A DNA stretch of 7,203 nt from Gammaproteobacteria bacterium (GCA_947377625.1 CANCGR010000121.1:1-7203), one strand, 5' to 3'. Counted from the stretch's first letter, positions 1 through 6,422 are shown. Made by a program: numbers and translations. The notes: a model not told the origin generated them from the letters alone.

Positions 1-96
1 GGCAATGGTGTTTGCAATGGGCATGGACAGTTTTCCTTGATTTCGTCTTGGTACTCAGTCAGGCATCGACTGGATCACCAGGCCCGCCAGAGGCTG

Positions 97-126
97 TGCG
101 CAGAATCCTCAAACCATTGTTATCAT
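97..126 (+). promoter_or_regulatory. Candidate sigma-70 promoter for the GH3 gene
   Basis: A good -10 hexamer, TATCAT (121-126, five of six consensus bases), lies 18 bp after a weak -35, TGCGCA (97-102, four of six). Transcription would begin near 132-134 and leave a leader of about 42 bases before the ATG at 176. This rests on sequence likeness only, and the -35 is poor. Confidence 0.3.
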
Positions 127-164
127 CGCAGCGCCGGCCACCCCCGGGGATTAATAACAACAAC

Positions 165-169
165 AGGAG
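165..169 (+). promoter_or_regulatory. Ribosome binding site fixing the GH3 start
   Basis: AGGAG lies six bases before ATG 176-178. A GTG directly upstream (173-175) is in the same frame but would leave only three bases of spacing, so ATG 176 is the better start. The choice changes the protein by one residue. Confidence 0.75.
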
Positions 170-175
170 TCTGTG

Positions 176-2035
176 ATGCGTCGCCGCCAATTTTGCCAAT
201 CTGCTCTCATGGTCACTGCAACCCCCTGGTTGCTGCAAGGTGCCACAGCGTTGGCGCAAACTACCCAGCGTTCACTGGCCGCTGAAGATGGCAAGATCAA
301 ACCATTGCTCGCCAAAATGACGCTCGACGAAAAACTCGGCCAGATGGTGCAGCCGGAATTGGGCAATATCAAAGACGAAGCCGATATCGAAAAGTACAGC
401 TTTGGTTCAGTGCTCAGCGGCGGTGGTGCTGATCCGGTGGAAGGCAACAGTTTGCTGGCGTGGACCAACACCATTGATCGTTTGATCGCACGCAGTCGCA
501 AATCACGTTTGGGTATTCCGATTCTCTACGGTGTTGATGCCGTGCATGGGCATGGCAATGTATTGGGCGCCACTGTTTACCCGCATAACGTCGCACTCGG
601 TTGCACGCGCAATGCGGCGTTGGTGGAAGCCTTGGGTAAAGTCACCGCGCAGGAAGTGCGTGCTACCGGCATTCATTGGACCTTCGCGCCGTGCGTGGCA
701 GTGCCGCGTGATGATCGCTGGGGCCGTACCTACGAAGGTTACTCTGAAGACACGGCGTTGGTCGCACAGCTCGGCGCGGCTGCAGTACGCGGCATGCAAC
801 AAGGCGGACTGCAAAATCCGCAGGCCGTGCTTGCCTGCGCCAAACATTATATCGGTGATGGCGGCACTACCTGGGGCTCCACCAAACGCCGCGATGGTTC
901 CAGCGGCATGGATCAGGGCAATACTGAAATTGATGAAGCCACGCTCAGAAAAGTGCATCTGCCCGGCTATCAGGCTGCTGTGGCGGCCGGCGTGGGTTCG
1001 ATCATGGTGTCGTACAACAGCTGGAATGGCGTCAAGGCGTCCGGCATTAGCCATCTGCTCACCGACATTCTGAAAAAAGAATTGGGCTTTGAAGGTTTTC
1101 TGGTTTCCGATTACTACGCAATCGGCCAGATCGACCGCGATTACAAAAAAGCGCTGATGCTGTCGATCAACGCCGGCATGGACATGGCGATGGAGCCGGC
1201 CAAGTACGAACTCTTTATCACTACACTGCGCGAGTTGGTCGTTGATGGCAGCGTCAGCATGGCGCGCATCGATGATGCAGTGACGCGTATTCTGCGCGTC
1301 AAATCAATGATGGGTTTGTTGGACAGCAAACGCGACCAGCTGGCTGATCGTTCACTGCATGCCAGTTTTGGCGGTGCCGCCCATCGCGAAATTGCCCGCC
1401 AGGCAGTGCGTGAATCACTGGTGCTGCTTAAAAATGACAAACAAGTTTTGCCGCTCAAACGCAGCGCCAAACGCATTCATGTCGCTGGCATTGGCGCCGA
1501 TGACATCGGCATGCAGTGCGGTGGCTGGACGGTAGAATGGCAGGGCAAGATGGGCGCAGTCACCAGTGGCGGCACTACCATTTTGCAAGGCTTGCGTTAT
1601 GCCGCGCCTAAAACAGTGATCACTTATGCTGTCGATGGCAAAGGCGTGGAAGGCGCCGATGTATGTGTGTTGGTAGTAGGTGAAACACCTTATGCAGAAG
1701 GCGTTGGTGATAAAGAGGATCTGTCGCTGTCGGCAGAAGATCAGGCCTTGCTGGCCACCGTGCAAAAGAGCGGCGTGCCGGTGGTGCTGGTAGTGTTGTC
1801 TGGCCGCCCGCAGATTCTGGGCGCTGCTGTTGATCAGGCTGCCGCCATCGTCGCTGCGTGGCTGCCAGGCTCGGAAGGCCAGGGGGTTGCTGATGTGTTG
1901 TTTGGCGATCATGGGCCTACCGGCAAACTGTCATTCAGCTGGCCACGCAACATGGCGCAAGAGCCGATCAATATCGGCGATGCCAACTATGATCCTTTGT
2001 TTCCTTATGGGTTCGGTTTGGGTTACAAAGCATAA
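176..2035 (+). CDS. Tat-exported family 3 glycoside hydrolase (beta-glucosidase / exo-1,3/1,4-beta-glucanase type)
   Basis: A 619-residue protein that should release glucose from the non-reducing ends of beta-glucans or cello-oligosaccharides in the periplasm by a retaining mechanism. The N-terminus MRRRQFCQSAL followed by a hydrophobic stretch and ALA (25-27) is a twin-arginine signal. The (beta/alpha)8 domain carries GVDAVHGHGN (D121, substrate binding), DDRWGRTYEGYSED, AKHYIGDGG (K223, H224) and FLVSDYY (D312, the expected nucleophile). The second domain has GGWTVEWQG (W451) and GETPYAEGVGDKEDL (E508, the expected acid/base). W451 and E508 are 57 residues apart, the same spacing I recall for W434 and E491 of barley exohydrolase ExoI, so the two-domain ExoI type fits. 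It ends in the usual PLFPYGFGLGY, with no third domain. Family assignment is firm; the exact substrate is not. Confidence 0.95.
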   Translation: MRRRQFCQSALMVTATPWLLQGATALAQTTQRSLAAEDGKIKPLLAKMTLDEKLGQMVQPELGNIKDEADIEKYSFGSVLSGGGADPVEGNSLLAWTNTIDRLIARSRKSRLGIPILYGVDAVHGHGNVLGATVYPHNVALGCTRNAALVEALGKVTAQEVRATGIHWTFAPCVAVPRDDRWGRTYEGYSEDTALVAQLGAAAVRGMQQGGLQNPQAVLACAKHYIGDGGTTWGSTKRRDGSSGMDQGNTEIDEATLRKVHLPGYQAAVAAGVGSIMVSYNSWNGVKASGISHLLTDILKKELGFEGFLVSDYYAIGQIDRDYKKALMLSINAGMDMAMEPAKYELFITTLRELVVDGSVSMARIDDAVTRILRVKSMMGLLDSKRDQLADRSLHASFGGAAHREIARQAVRESLVLLKNDKQVLPLKRSAKRIHVAGIGADDIGMQCGGWTVEWQGKMGAVTSGGTTILQGLRYAAPKTVITYAVDGKGVEGADVCVLVVGETPYAEGVGDKEDLSLSAEDQALLATVQKSGVPVVLVVLSGRPQILGAAVDQAAAIVAAWLPGSEGQGVADVLFGDHGPTGKLSFSWPRNMAQEPINIGDANYDPLFPYGFGLGYKA

Positions 2036-2039
2036 ATAC

Positions 2040-2052
2040 ACGGACTGTCCGT
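2040..2052. promoter_or_regulatory. Perfect 13-bp palindrome between GH3 and protease genes, possible operator
   Basis: ACGGAC-T-GTCCGT is a perfect dyad with a single central base, starting five bases after the GH3 stop codon. As RNA it would have a one-base loop and no T run follows, so it makes a poor terminator. As DNA it resembles the short dyads bound by dimeric repressors such as the TetR family. An operator for the protease pair is an inference. Confidence 0.35.
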
Positions 2053-2074
2053 TACATGACAAAAGGATCTGGAA

Positions 2075-3406
2075 ATGAAGGCTATTGCCCGGCTCGCACG
2101 CAGCCTGCATAACAACAAGCGTGTGAACAATGGCGCGCACTTTTTCTCTGTGTTGCTGGTGTTGGTGTTGAATGCGGTGCTGTTTGGCTCACAGGCCCAT
2201 GCAGTTTCGCCCCCGCAGGCAGATGAGAAAAACCTGACCGCCATTGTCAGTGGCACCAACGCCCCCGCGGGCAAGTATCCGTGGATGAGCGCGCTGATTG
2301 TCAAATCAACTTCTACTACTCGCACCAACAGCCAGCGCCAGTTTTGCGGCGGCAGTTTGATTGCGCCACAGTGGGTGCTGACAGCAGGGCACTGCATGCA
2401 AGGGCAGCAACCGGAAAAATTCCAGGTTCTGGTAGGCAGTGACAATCTCGATGGCGGTGGTGGTCAGCTGCTGGATGTCAGCGAGATCATTATTAATCCG
2501 CGCTACGACAACAAACAGCTGCGCAATGATGTTGCATTGATCCGGCTGGCCACGCCCGCAAGTGCAACGCCAGTGTCTTTGCCTTCGGCTGCTGCGATTG
2601 GCACTTTCAACTCGGTATTGGTCACTGCCTTGGGTTGGGGCAGTAATACCGGTATACAGCGTCCGGATTGCACGCTGGCGTTTCCGCAATTTACCCCCAG
2701 CAACCAGGCAGATTACTCCTGTGGTGTGTTGACCTTTCTCAAGCAAAGCCCGGTGGCGCAGCTGCAAACTACCCAAATTACCGTACTCGCCAATGAGGCG
2801 TGCCACAGCCGCTTTGCCAGTTTCATACAACAGAACAATTACGACATGCCGCCTGACTTGGGTGCCGACAAGCCGGTGCAAGAGGGTGACCTCTGCACGA
2901 TGGATCTGGTGCGCAAGAGCACCGTTTGTTACGGCGACAGTGGCGGGCCGCTGCTGGCGCAAGTGGACGGCAATGCGGTGTTGATAGGTGTCGCCAGTTT
3001 CGTTATCGAGAAAAAATGCCTGGGCACCTACAGCCTGCAGTTTTTTGCGGAAGTGGCGCAATATCTCGATTTCATCAATCAGACGATGGCCGGCACCAAA
3101 GCACTGAATTTCAGCCAACTGTGTCCGCTGCCGGTAACGCCTGTGCTTGATGTGCAGTCGCCGGTGGCAGGCAAGGCCAAGGCCACTGTGACATGGCACG
3201 CCGCGAACGCAGCAGTGGGCTACACATTGCTGTACGTGCCGCTACCGAGACAAGGCGCGACCATAGGGCGCCTGGATCTTGCTGCTTCCACCACCGAGCT
3301 GAGCATTACGCTGCCGATTGGTGCTCATTATCTGGTGGCTGTGCAAACCAAGGGCAGGGACTGCGACAGCAGCGTGTCAGAGCCGGTAGAGGTAAGCGTG
3401 CCATGA
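2075..3406 (+). CDS. Secreted chymotrypsin-fold (S1 family) serine protease with C-terminal fibronectin-III-like domain
   Basis: A 443-residue exported endopeptidase. A Sec signal with a long basic n-region ends at AHA (41-43). A short propeptide precedes IVSG (57-60), which corresponds to the new N-terminus IVGG of activated S1 proteases. The triad is complete: H106 in TAGHC, D152 in NDVALIRL, S289 in GDSGGP. D288 is present for the activation salt bridge. C91 and C107 match the C42-C58 disulfide of chymotrypsin. The residues at chymotrypsin positions 189/190 are T283/V284, not Asp, so cleavage after Arg or Lys is not expected. Residues about 350-443 form a fibronectin-III-like domain with C350 and C430. 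AAAAGGA (2061-2067) supports ATG 2075. The stop overlaps the next start (ATGA). The domain calls are firm; the substrate is unknown. Confidence 0.92.
   Translation: MKAIARLARSLHNNKRVNNGAHFFSVLLVLVLNAVLFGSQAHAVSPPQADEKNLTAIVSGTNAPAGKYPWMSALIVKSTSTTRTNSQRQFCGGSLIAPQWVLTAGHCMQGQQPEKFQVLVGSDNLDGGGGQLLDVSEIIINPRYDNKQLRNDVALIRLATPASATPVSLPSAAAIGTFNSVLVTALGWGSNTGIQRPDCTLAFPQFTPSNQADYSCGVLTFLKQSPVAQLQTTQITVLANEACHSRFASFIQQNNYDMPPDLGADKPVQEGDLCTMDLVRKSTVCYGDSGGPLLAQVDGNAVLIGVASFVIEKKCLGTYSLQFFAEVAQYLDFINQTMAGTKALNFSQLCPLPVTPVLDVQSPVAGKAKATVTWHAANAAVGYTLLYVPLPRQGATIGRLDLAASTTELSITLPIGAHYLVAVQTKGRDCDSSVSEPVEVSVP
3389..3392 (+). promoter_or_regulatory. Ribosome binding site inside the protease gene, for the pseudoprotease
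   Basis: GAGG within GGTAGAGG lies ten bases before ATG 3403, inside the last codons of the protease gene. A second in-frame ATG at 3406 would be 13 bases away. The site is weak, which fits translation by ribosomes finishing the upstream gene and restarting at the ATGA overlap. Confidence 0.5.
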
Positions 3407-4587
3407 TGAAATACAGAGGATGTTTGCTCTTGTTGCTGGCGCTATGCACCGCGCCTGTGCTGGCGCTGGTGGATCCGTTTCTCACCACGCAAACCGTACC
3501 GGGCTGGATGGCTGAAATCCAGGTGTGGACGGATGCTGACGACCAGTATCACGAGTTTTGCCAAGGTGCCTTGATTGCATCGCAATGGGTGCTCAGCAGC
3601 GGAACCTGCATGACGGATCAAAACCACTATCTGGATGGCCTGTCTCCTGGCGAGGATCCGAAATTTCTCGTCAAGCTTGGTGCCAACGGCGAAAGTGTAG
3701 AGGTGGAAAAATTCTATTTCTCGGATGATTACACGATTGCGCTGTTCCGCATTGTCAAACCCGCCCAAGCCACGCCACTGGCATTGAGCACGATGACCGC
3801 AACGCAATTGCTGGGCAGTCAGCTGACCATTTTGGGCAAGGAAAAAACCAGTGCGGTGTTCCACACTTTTTTCAATCCGGGTGTCACCGCTACGCCTGTC
3901 ATCTGCAAGATCAATGGTGTCGAGTTCTTGCTCGACGGGGCGTACTGTTTTGTACAGACCAAGCTGACGACTTCATCAACCTTGTACAAAGCCACAGCCA
4001 CCGTCATTGATCCCGCTGCCGCCAATGCGCCGGCAACTTCACTCGACAAGGCAGTAACGATTGATCGCAGCGGCAACCTGCTCTATCTGGATTTTCGCGC
4101 TTCGCGCACCTATGCCTGTGCTGAAGATGTGGGGTTGCCACTGCTGGTCAAAGCGGCCAATGGCAGTGACGAGATCGCCGGTGTGGTATCTGCTGCCGGC
4201 GCTACCGCAGGGTTGCAAGTTTGCGGCATGTCTTTGGCCAATGTGTTTGCCTCTGCAGTCGCGATCAGGAGATTCGTTGATAAAACCTACGCCGAATACG
4301 ACTTTGCAGCGCTGTGCCCGGCAACGCCGGTCGCCGAGGTTTCCTACACCAGCGGTGCCGGCATTTCATTGCAATGGAACAGCGTGAAAGGTGCTGCAGG
4401 TTACAAAGTGCATTACACCACCCGTCATGGCCAAGTGCCGATTGCGACCGTCAACGTGCAGACCCAGACCACCATCAACACCGTGCTGGCCCATGGCGTC
4501 GACTACCTGGTGGCGGTCACGGCTTACAATGCCAACTGCAGCAGTGCGCTATCGAAACCCTTGGCTGTCAATGTGGATGTGCACTAG
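3403..4587 (+). CDS. Secreted S1-family pseudoprotease with C-terminal fibronectin-III-like domain (triad lost)
   Basis: A 394-residue paralogue of the protease before it. An upstream ATG in this frame (3193) exists, but a start there would put 70 residues before an obvious signal peptide, so ATG 3403 is chosen. The signal is MMKYRGC plus a Leu-rich core ending VLA (19-21). Ungapped local matches show the losses: TAGHCM became SSGTCM (His to T68), NDVALIRL became DYTIALFRI (Asp to T111), and GDSGGPLL became EDVGLPLL (Ser to V243, oxyanion Gly to E241). Fold cysteines remain: C53 and C69 keep the 16-residue spacing of C91 and C107 in the active partner, and C239 matches C285. No IVGG-like activation site is present. 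The fibronectin-III-like tail (about 305-394, C305 and C379) matches its partner, including YLVAV and SxPxxVxV. Hydrolysis is not expected; a binding, inhibitory, chaperone or decoy role is possible. The fold call is strong and the function unknown. Confidence 0.85.
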   Translation: MMKYRGCLLLLLALCTAPVLALVDPFLTTQTVPGWMAEIQVWTDADDQYHEFCQGALIASQWVLSSGTCMTDQNHYLDGLSPGEDPKFLVKLGANGESVEVEKFYFSDDYTIALFRIVKPAQATPLALSTMTATQLLGSQLTILGKEKTSAVFHTFFNPGVTATPVICKINGVEFLLDGAYCFVQTKLTTSSTLYKATATVIDPAAANAPATSLDKAVTIDRSGNLLYLDFRASRTYACAEDVGLPLLVKAANGSDEIAGVVSAAGATAGLQVCGMSLANVFASAVAIRRFVDKTYAEYDFAALCPATPVAEVSYTSGAGISLQWNSVKGAAGYKVHYTTRHGQVPIATVNVQTQTTINTVLAHGVDYLVAVTAYNANCSSALSKPLAVNVDVH

Positions 4588-4698
4588 CATTGTGCTCCTG
4601 TAACGCAGGCGTGAAAATTTGCGACAGCGCAAAATGTTTGCGTACATTTCGTTCATAGTGGGGGCTCGCAGGTCCACATTCATTAGAAGGAGCCAATT
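4588..4698 (+). promoter_or_regulatory. Spacer with candidate promoter (4619-4648) and small hairpin for the cytochrome operon
   Basis: TTGCGA (4619-4624) and TACATT (4643-4648), each matching four of six consensus bases, are separated by 18 bp and could form a sigma-70 promoter. A 6-bp inverted repeat, TTTGCG-ACAG-CGCAAA (4618-4633), overlaps the -35 and could be an operator or a small hairpin. It has no following T run, so a terminator for the protease pair is not supported. AAGGAG (4687-4692) six bases before ATG 4699 is a strong ribosome binding site. Confidence 0.35.
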
Positions 4699-5268
4699 AT
4701 GTCCACCGCCCTGATTTCATCTTCCCGTCGCCCGCATCGCCTTGTGCTGTGGGCCTCTGCCTTGGTCTTGGGTGCTGCAGTAATGACAGCGCAAAGCGCT
4801 GAAGCTCCGCAATTCAGCACCGATATTTCCATCGACGAAATCATGGAAGCCATCGTGATGCCGACTGCTGATGCAATCTGGAAAGCGGTGCAGGTTGATC
4901 TTACTGCAGCCGGCGAAGTGAAAACGGCACCCAGTTCGGAAGAAGCCTGGCTCGCGTTGCGTCATCAAGCTGTTACGCTGGCGAGCGTTACCAATCTGTT
5001 GCTGATCCCCAACCTGAAAATTGCCAAAGATCCCAACAGCAAAAAACATGGTGAAGGTGAACTGCCGCCGGTTGAAATTGCCAAACTGCACAAAGCCCAG
5101 ATGGCGGCGTTTGCCGGTCATGCCAAAGCCTTGCATGCCACTGCCATGAAAGCGATTGCCGCCATCGACAAGCGTGATCTCGACGGCATAAGCGATGTGG
5201 GCGGTGAAATGGATGCCGTGTGCGAAGCTTGTCATACCCAGTTCTGGTATCCGAACCAAGGCAAGTAG
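4699..5268 (+). CDS. Periplasmic c-type cytochrome, class-II-like (cytochrome c'/c-556 type)
   Basis: A 189-residue exported haem protein. A Sec signal runs from the basic SSRRPHR region through ALVLGAAVM to cleavage near QSA or AEA (34-36). The single haem motif CEACH (C175, C178, H179) sits about ten residues from the C-terminus. That position is typical of class II cytochromes, which are four-helix bundles, and the rest reads as amphipathic helices. Met49 or Met54 in the first helix (DEIMEAIVMPTADAIW) is a candidate sixth haem ligand, as in low-spin c-556; if unused, the iron would be five-coordinate as in c'. It probably carries electrons in the periplasm. The TIM-barrel gene starts 19 bp downstream, which suggests one operon and a shared pathway. 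Haem binding is firm; the subclass and electron partner are inferred. Confidence 0.88.
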   Translation: MSTALISSSRRPHRLVLWASALVLGAAVMTAQSAEAPQFSTDISIDEIMEAIVMPTADAIWKAVQVDLTAAGEVKTAPSSEEAWLALRHQAVTLASVTNLLLIPNLKIAKDPNSKKHGEGELPPVEIAKLHKAQMAAFAGHAKALHATAMKAIAAIDKRDLDGISDVGGEMDAVCEACHTQFWYPNQGK

Positions 5269-5287
5269 GTCGAATGAGAGGAGCCCC

Positions 5288-6223
5288 ATGTCACAAATCA
5301 ATCGCCGTGATTTCATGGCCTTGTCGGCGGGAGTAACTGCAATGGCAGCTAGTGCCAACAGCATCGGTGCAGCCAAGGCGCCGGATACATCCGGTGTGGG
5401 GTCGGGTTTGATTGTATGCATGCATGGTGTCACCTCGAGTGAATTCGATTTCCGCACTTGCATGGAAGGTTGGGCCAAGGCCGGCATCAAAGCCACCGAG
5501 CCTGATCTGGTCAAAGCCCGCGAACATGAGATGGCCAATGGCAAAGGTTCAGCGCGTAAATTGATGGACGATCTCGGGCTGGTTGCCTACTCCTCTACCA
5601 ACCAGTTGTCGTGGGATGAGCCCGGTGAGCGGCGCGCCAAAGCACTCGATGATCTGAAGTGGAAAGTCGAGATGGCAGAATCGCTCGGCTCCACCCGCAT
5701 TGTCATCCCTTCGGCTGCCAGCATGGATCACAAACTGGCCGACTATGACCAGCTGTATGAAGTGCTGCACCAGATGGCGGAAATTGCCAAGCCGCACAAT
5801 GTGGCGCTGATGCTGGAATTCACCCGCTTGTCGAAGCTGGTCAACAATGTGCGCACGTCGCTCGATGTGGTGCGCACCGTCAACCATCCCAATATCAAGT
5901 TCATGATTGATCTCTATCATTTCTGGGCCGGCCCTTCCAAGTTTGAAGATCTCGATCTGATCAAGCCGGGTGAAATCCACCACGTGCATTTTGCCGACAT
6001 GCCGCGCATGCCGCCTGTGGAAGTCGCCGAGCAAAAAGACCGCGCGTTTCCGGGTGAGGGCATTACGCCGCTGCAGAAGATATTGAACAAGCTGGTGTCG
6101 CTGGGTTACAACCGCGCGCTGTCGCTGGAGTTGTTCGACATGGAGGTGCGACGTACTGATCCGGCGGTGATTGCGGCGAAGGCCTTGCAGACGATTACGC
6201 CGTTTATCAAGGCGGTGGGGTAG
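5288..6223 (+). CDS. Tat-exported xylose-isomerase-like TIM-barrel protein (sugar phosphate isomerase/epimerase superfamily)
   Basis: A 311-residue protein. GAGGAG (5278-5283) precedes ATG 5288 by four bases; an in-frame ATG at 5195 lies inside the cytochrome gene and would put 31 residues before the signal. MSQINRRDFMALSAG is a twin-arginine signal, with cleavage near residues 28-31. The rest fits the AP-endonuclease-2/xylose-isomerase-like barrel. Four likely metal ligands end successive strands: E177 (LMLEF), D208 (FMIDLYH), H234 (HHVHFAD) and E281 (LSLELF). A late-barrel FPGEGITPL loop is also typical. E177 and E281 could be the two glutamates that move protons in isomerases and epimerases of this fold. 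Export makes a phosphorylated substrate unlikely; a free sugar, ketosugar or glycoside is more plausible. Fold and metal site are well supported; the reaction is not known. Confidence 0.87.
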   Translation: MSQINRRDFMALSAGVTAMAASANSIGAAKAPDTSGVGSGLIVCMHGVTSSEFDFRTCMEGWAKAGIKATEPDLVKAREHEMANGKGSARKLMDDLGLVAYSSTNQLSWDEPGERRAKALDDLKWKVEMAESLGSTRIVIPSAASMDHKLADYDQLYEVLHQMAEIAKPHNVALMLEFTRLSKLVNNVRTSLDVVRTVNHPNIKFMIDLYHFWAGPSKFEDLDLIKPGEIHHVHFADMPRMPPVEVAEQKDRAFPGEGITPLQKILNKLVSLGYNRALSLELFDMEVRRTDPAVIAAKALQTITPFIKAVG

Positions 6224-6236
6224 GGATTTTTCGCGC

Positions 6237-6348
6237 AGCCTTGGGCAAATAAGTGATTCTGAAACACGCTACAAGTACTTCCCTGTAAGCTCGGCTCCGG
6301 CCATCCATGGCCTCCGACGGTTTCAGAATCACTTATTTGCCCAAGGCT
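6237..6348. repeat. 112-bp palindromic element with perfect 29-bp inverted arms (MITE/REP-like)
   Basis: The left arm (6237-6265, starting AGCCTTGGGCAAATAAG) and the right arm (6320-6348, ending TTTGCCCAAGGCT) are exact reverse complements over 29 bases. The pairing ends abruptly at both edges. The 54-bp centre holds a second perfect hairpin, GGCCAT-CC-ATGGCC (6299-6312), flanked by TCGG/CCGA. No target-site duplication is visible next to the arms, and no T run follows, so a classical intrinsic terminator is not shown. The centre (CTGTAAGCTCGG, CCATCCATGG) resembles dispersed intergenic repeats I recall from Gammaproteobacteria, but this is from memory. It may form a strong RNA stem after the TIM-barrel gene. 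Confidence 0.85.
6299..6312. repeat. Inner hairpin of the palindromic element
   Basis: GGCCAT and ATGGCC pair perfectly around a CC loop. It lies inside the spacer of the 29-bp arms, so the full element can fold as a long stem capped by a second, independent stem. Confidence 0.7.
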
Positions 6349-6369
6349 CTCGAGTTCATCGCGGGTTCA

Positions 6370-6381
6370 AAAGAAATGTGA
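6370..6381. repeat. 12-bp direct repeat, copy 1
   Basis: AAAGAAATGTGA is repeated exactly at 6411-6422, 41 bp away start to start. On the minus strand this copy reads GGGGCGGAGTCACATTTC, like the GGGGTC(A/G)GAGTACATTT intergenic repeats I recall near REP-associated transposases. That likeness is from memory. Confidence 0.6.
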
Positions 6382-6410
6382 CTCCGCCCCAATTTCCACG
6401 GGATTTGCAC

Positions 6411-6422
6411 AAAGAAATGTGA
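6411..6422. repeat. 12-bp direct repeat, copy 2
   Basis: This is the second exact copy of AAAGAAATGTGA. Similarity continues loosely into a C-rich flank (ACCTGCGCCC here, CTCCGCCCC after copy 1). The 41-bp period is close to four helical turns, so the pair could also be a two-site operator for the gene starting at 6480. Confidence 0.6.

Larger units (their letters stand above)
1..172. other. Leader upstream of the GH3 gene; possible tail of an unseen gene
   Basis: This stretch has no gene that can be defended. One plus frame reads AMVFAMGMDSFP and stops with TGA at 38-40, which could be the last residues of a gene beginning before the window. However, all three plus frames are open here, so twelve codons prove nothing. 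The rest is non-coding leader with a candidate promoter and the ribosome binding site of the glycoside hydrolase gene. No strong terminator hairpin followed by a T run is seen. Confidence 0.35.

Noticed and set aside
3..176. Open plus frame ending TGATG at the GH3 start, suggesting a coupled upstream gene
   Set aside because: The reading is low in typical protein character (PGPP, RRPPPGINNNN) and simply translates the leader and ribosome binding site; the other two frames are also open near the window edge.
2306..3199. Long open frame on the minus strand opposite the protease (297 codons)
   Set aside because: It lies opposite a gene with a complete catalytic triad and signal peptide, and its His/Arg/Gln-rich reading has no recognisable domain.
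3193..3402. Upstream in-frame start that would extend the pseudoprotease by 70 residues
   Set aside because: It lies inside the protease's fibronectin-III region in another frame and would bury the clear signal peptide that starts at 3403.
3406..3450. Lipoprotein signal (lipobox) in the pseudoprotease, LALC at residues 12-15
   Set aside because: The residue before the cysteine is Leu, not Gly, Ala or Ser, and a normal signal peptidase I site (VLA) follows.
4618..4633. Rho-independent terminator after the pseudoprotease
   Set aside because: The 6-bp stem is short and no run of T follows on either side.
4717..5544. 275-codon minus-strand frame across the cytochrome and start of the TIM-barrel gene
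   Set aside because: It crosses two well-supported genes and the gap between them and has no domain or plausible signal; it is a shadow of their codon bias.
6370..6422. CRP site, because TGTGA occurs twice
   Set aside because: Neither copy has the matching TCACA half at the required spacing, and both copies point the same way.
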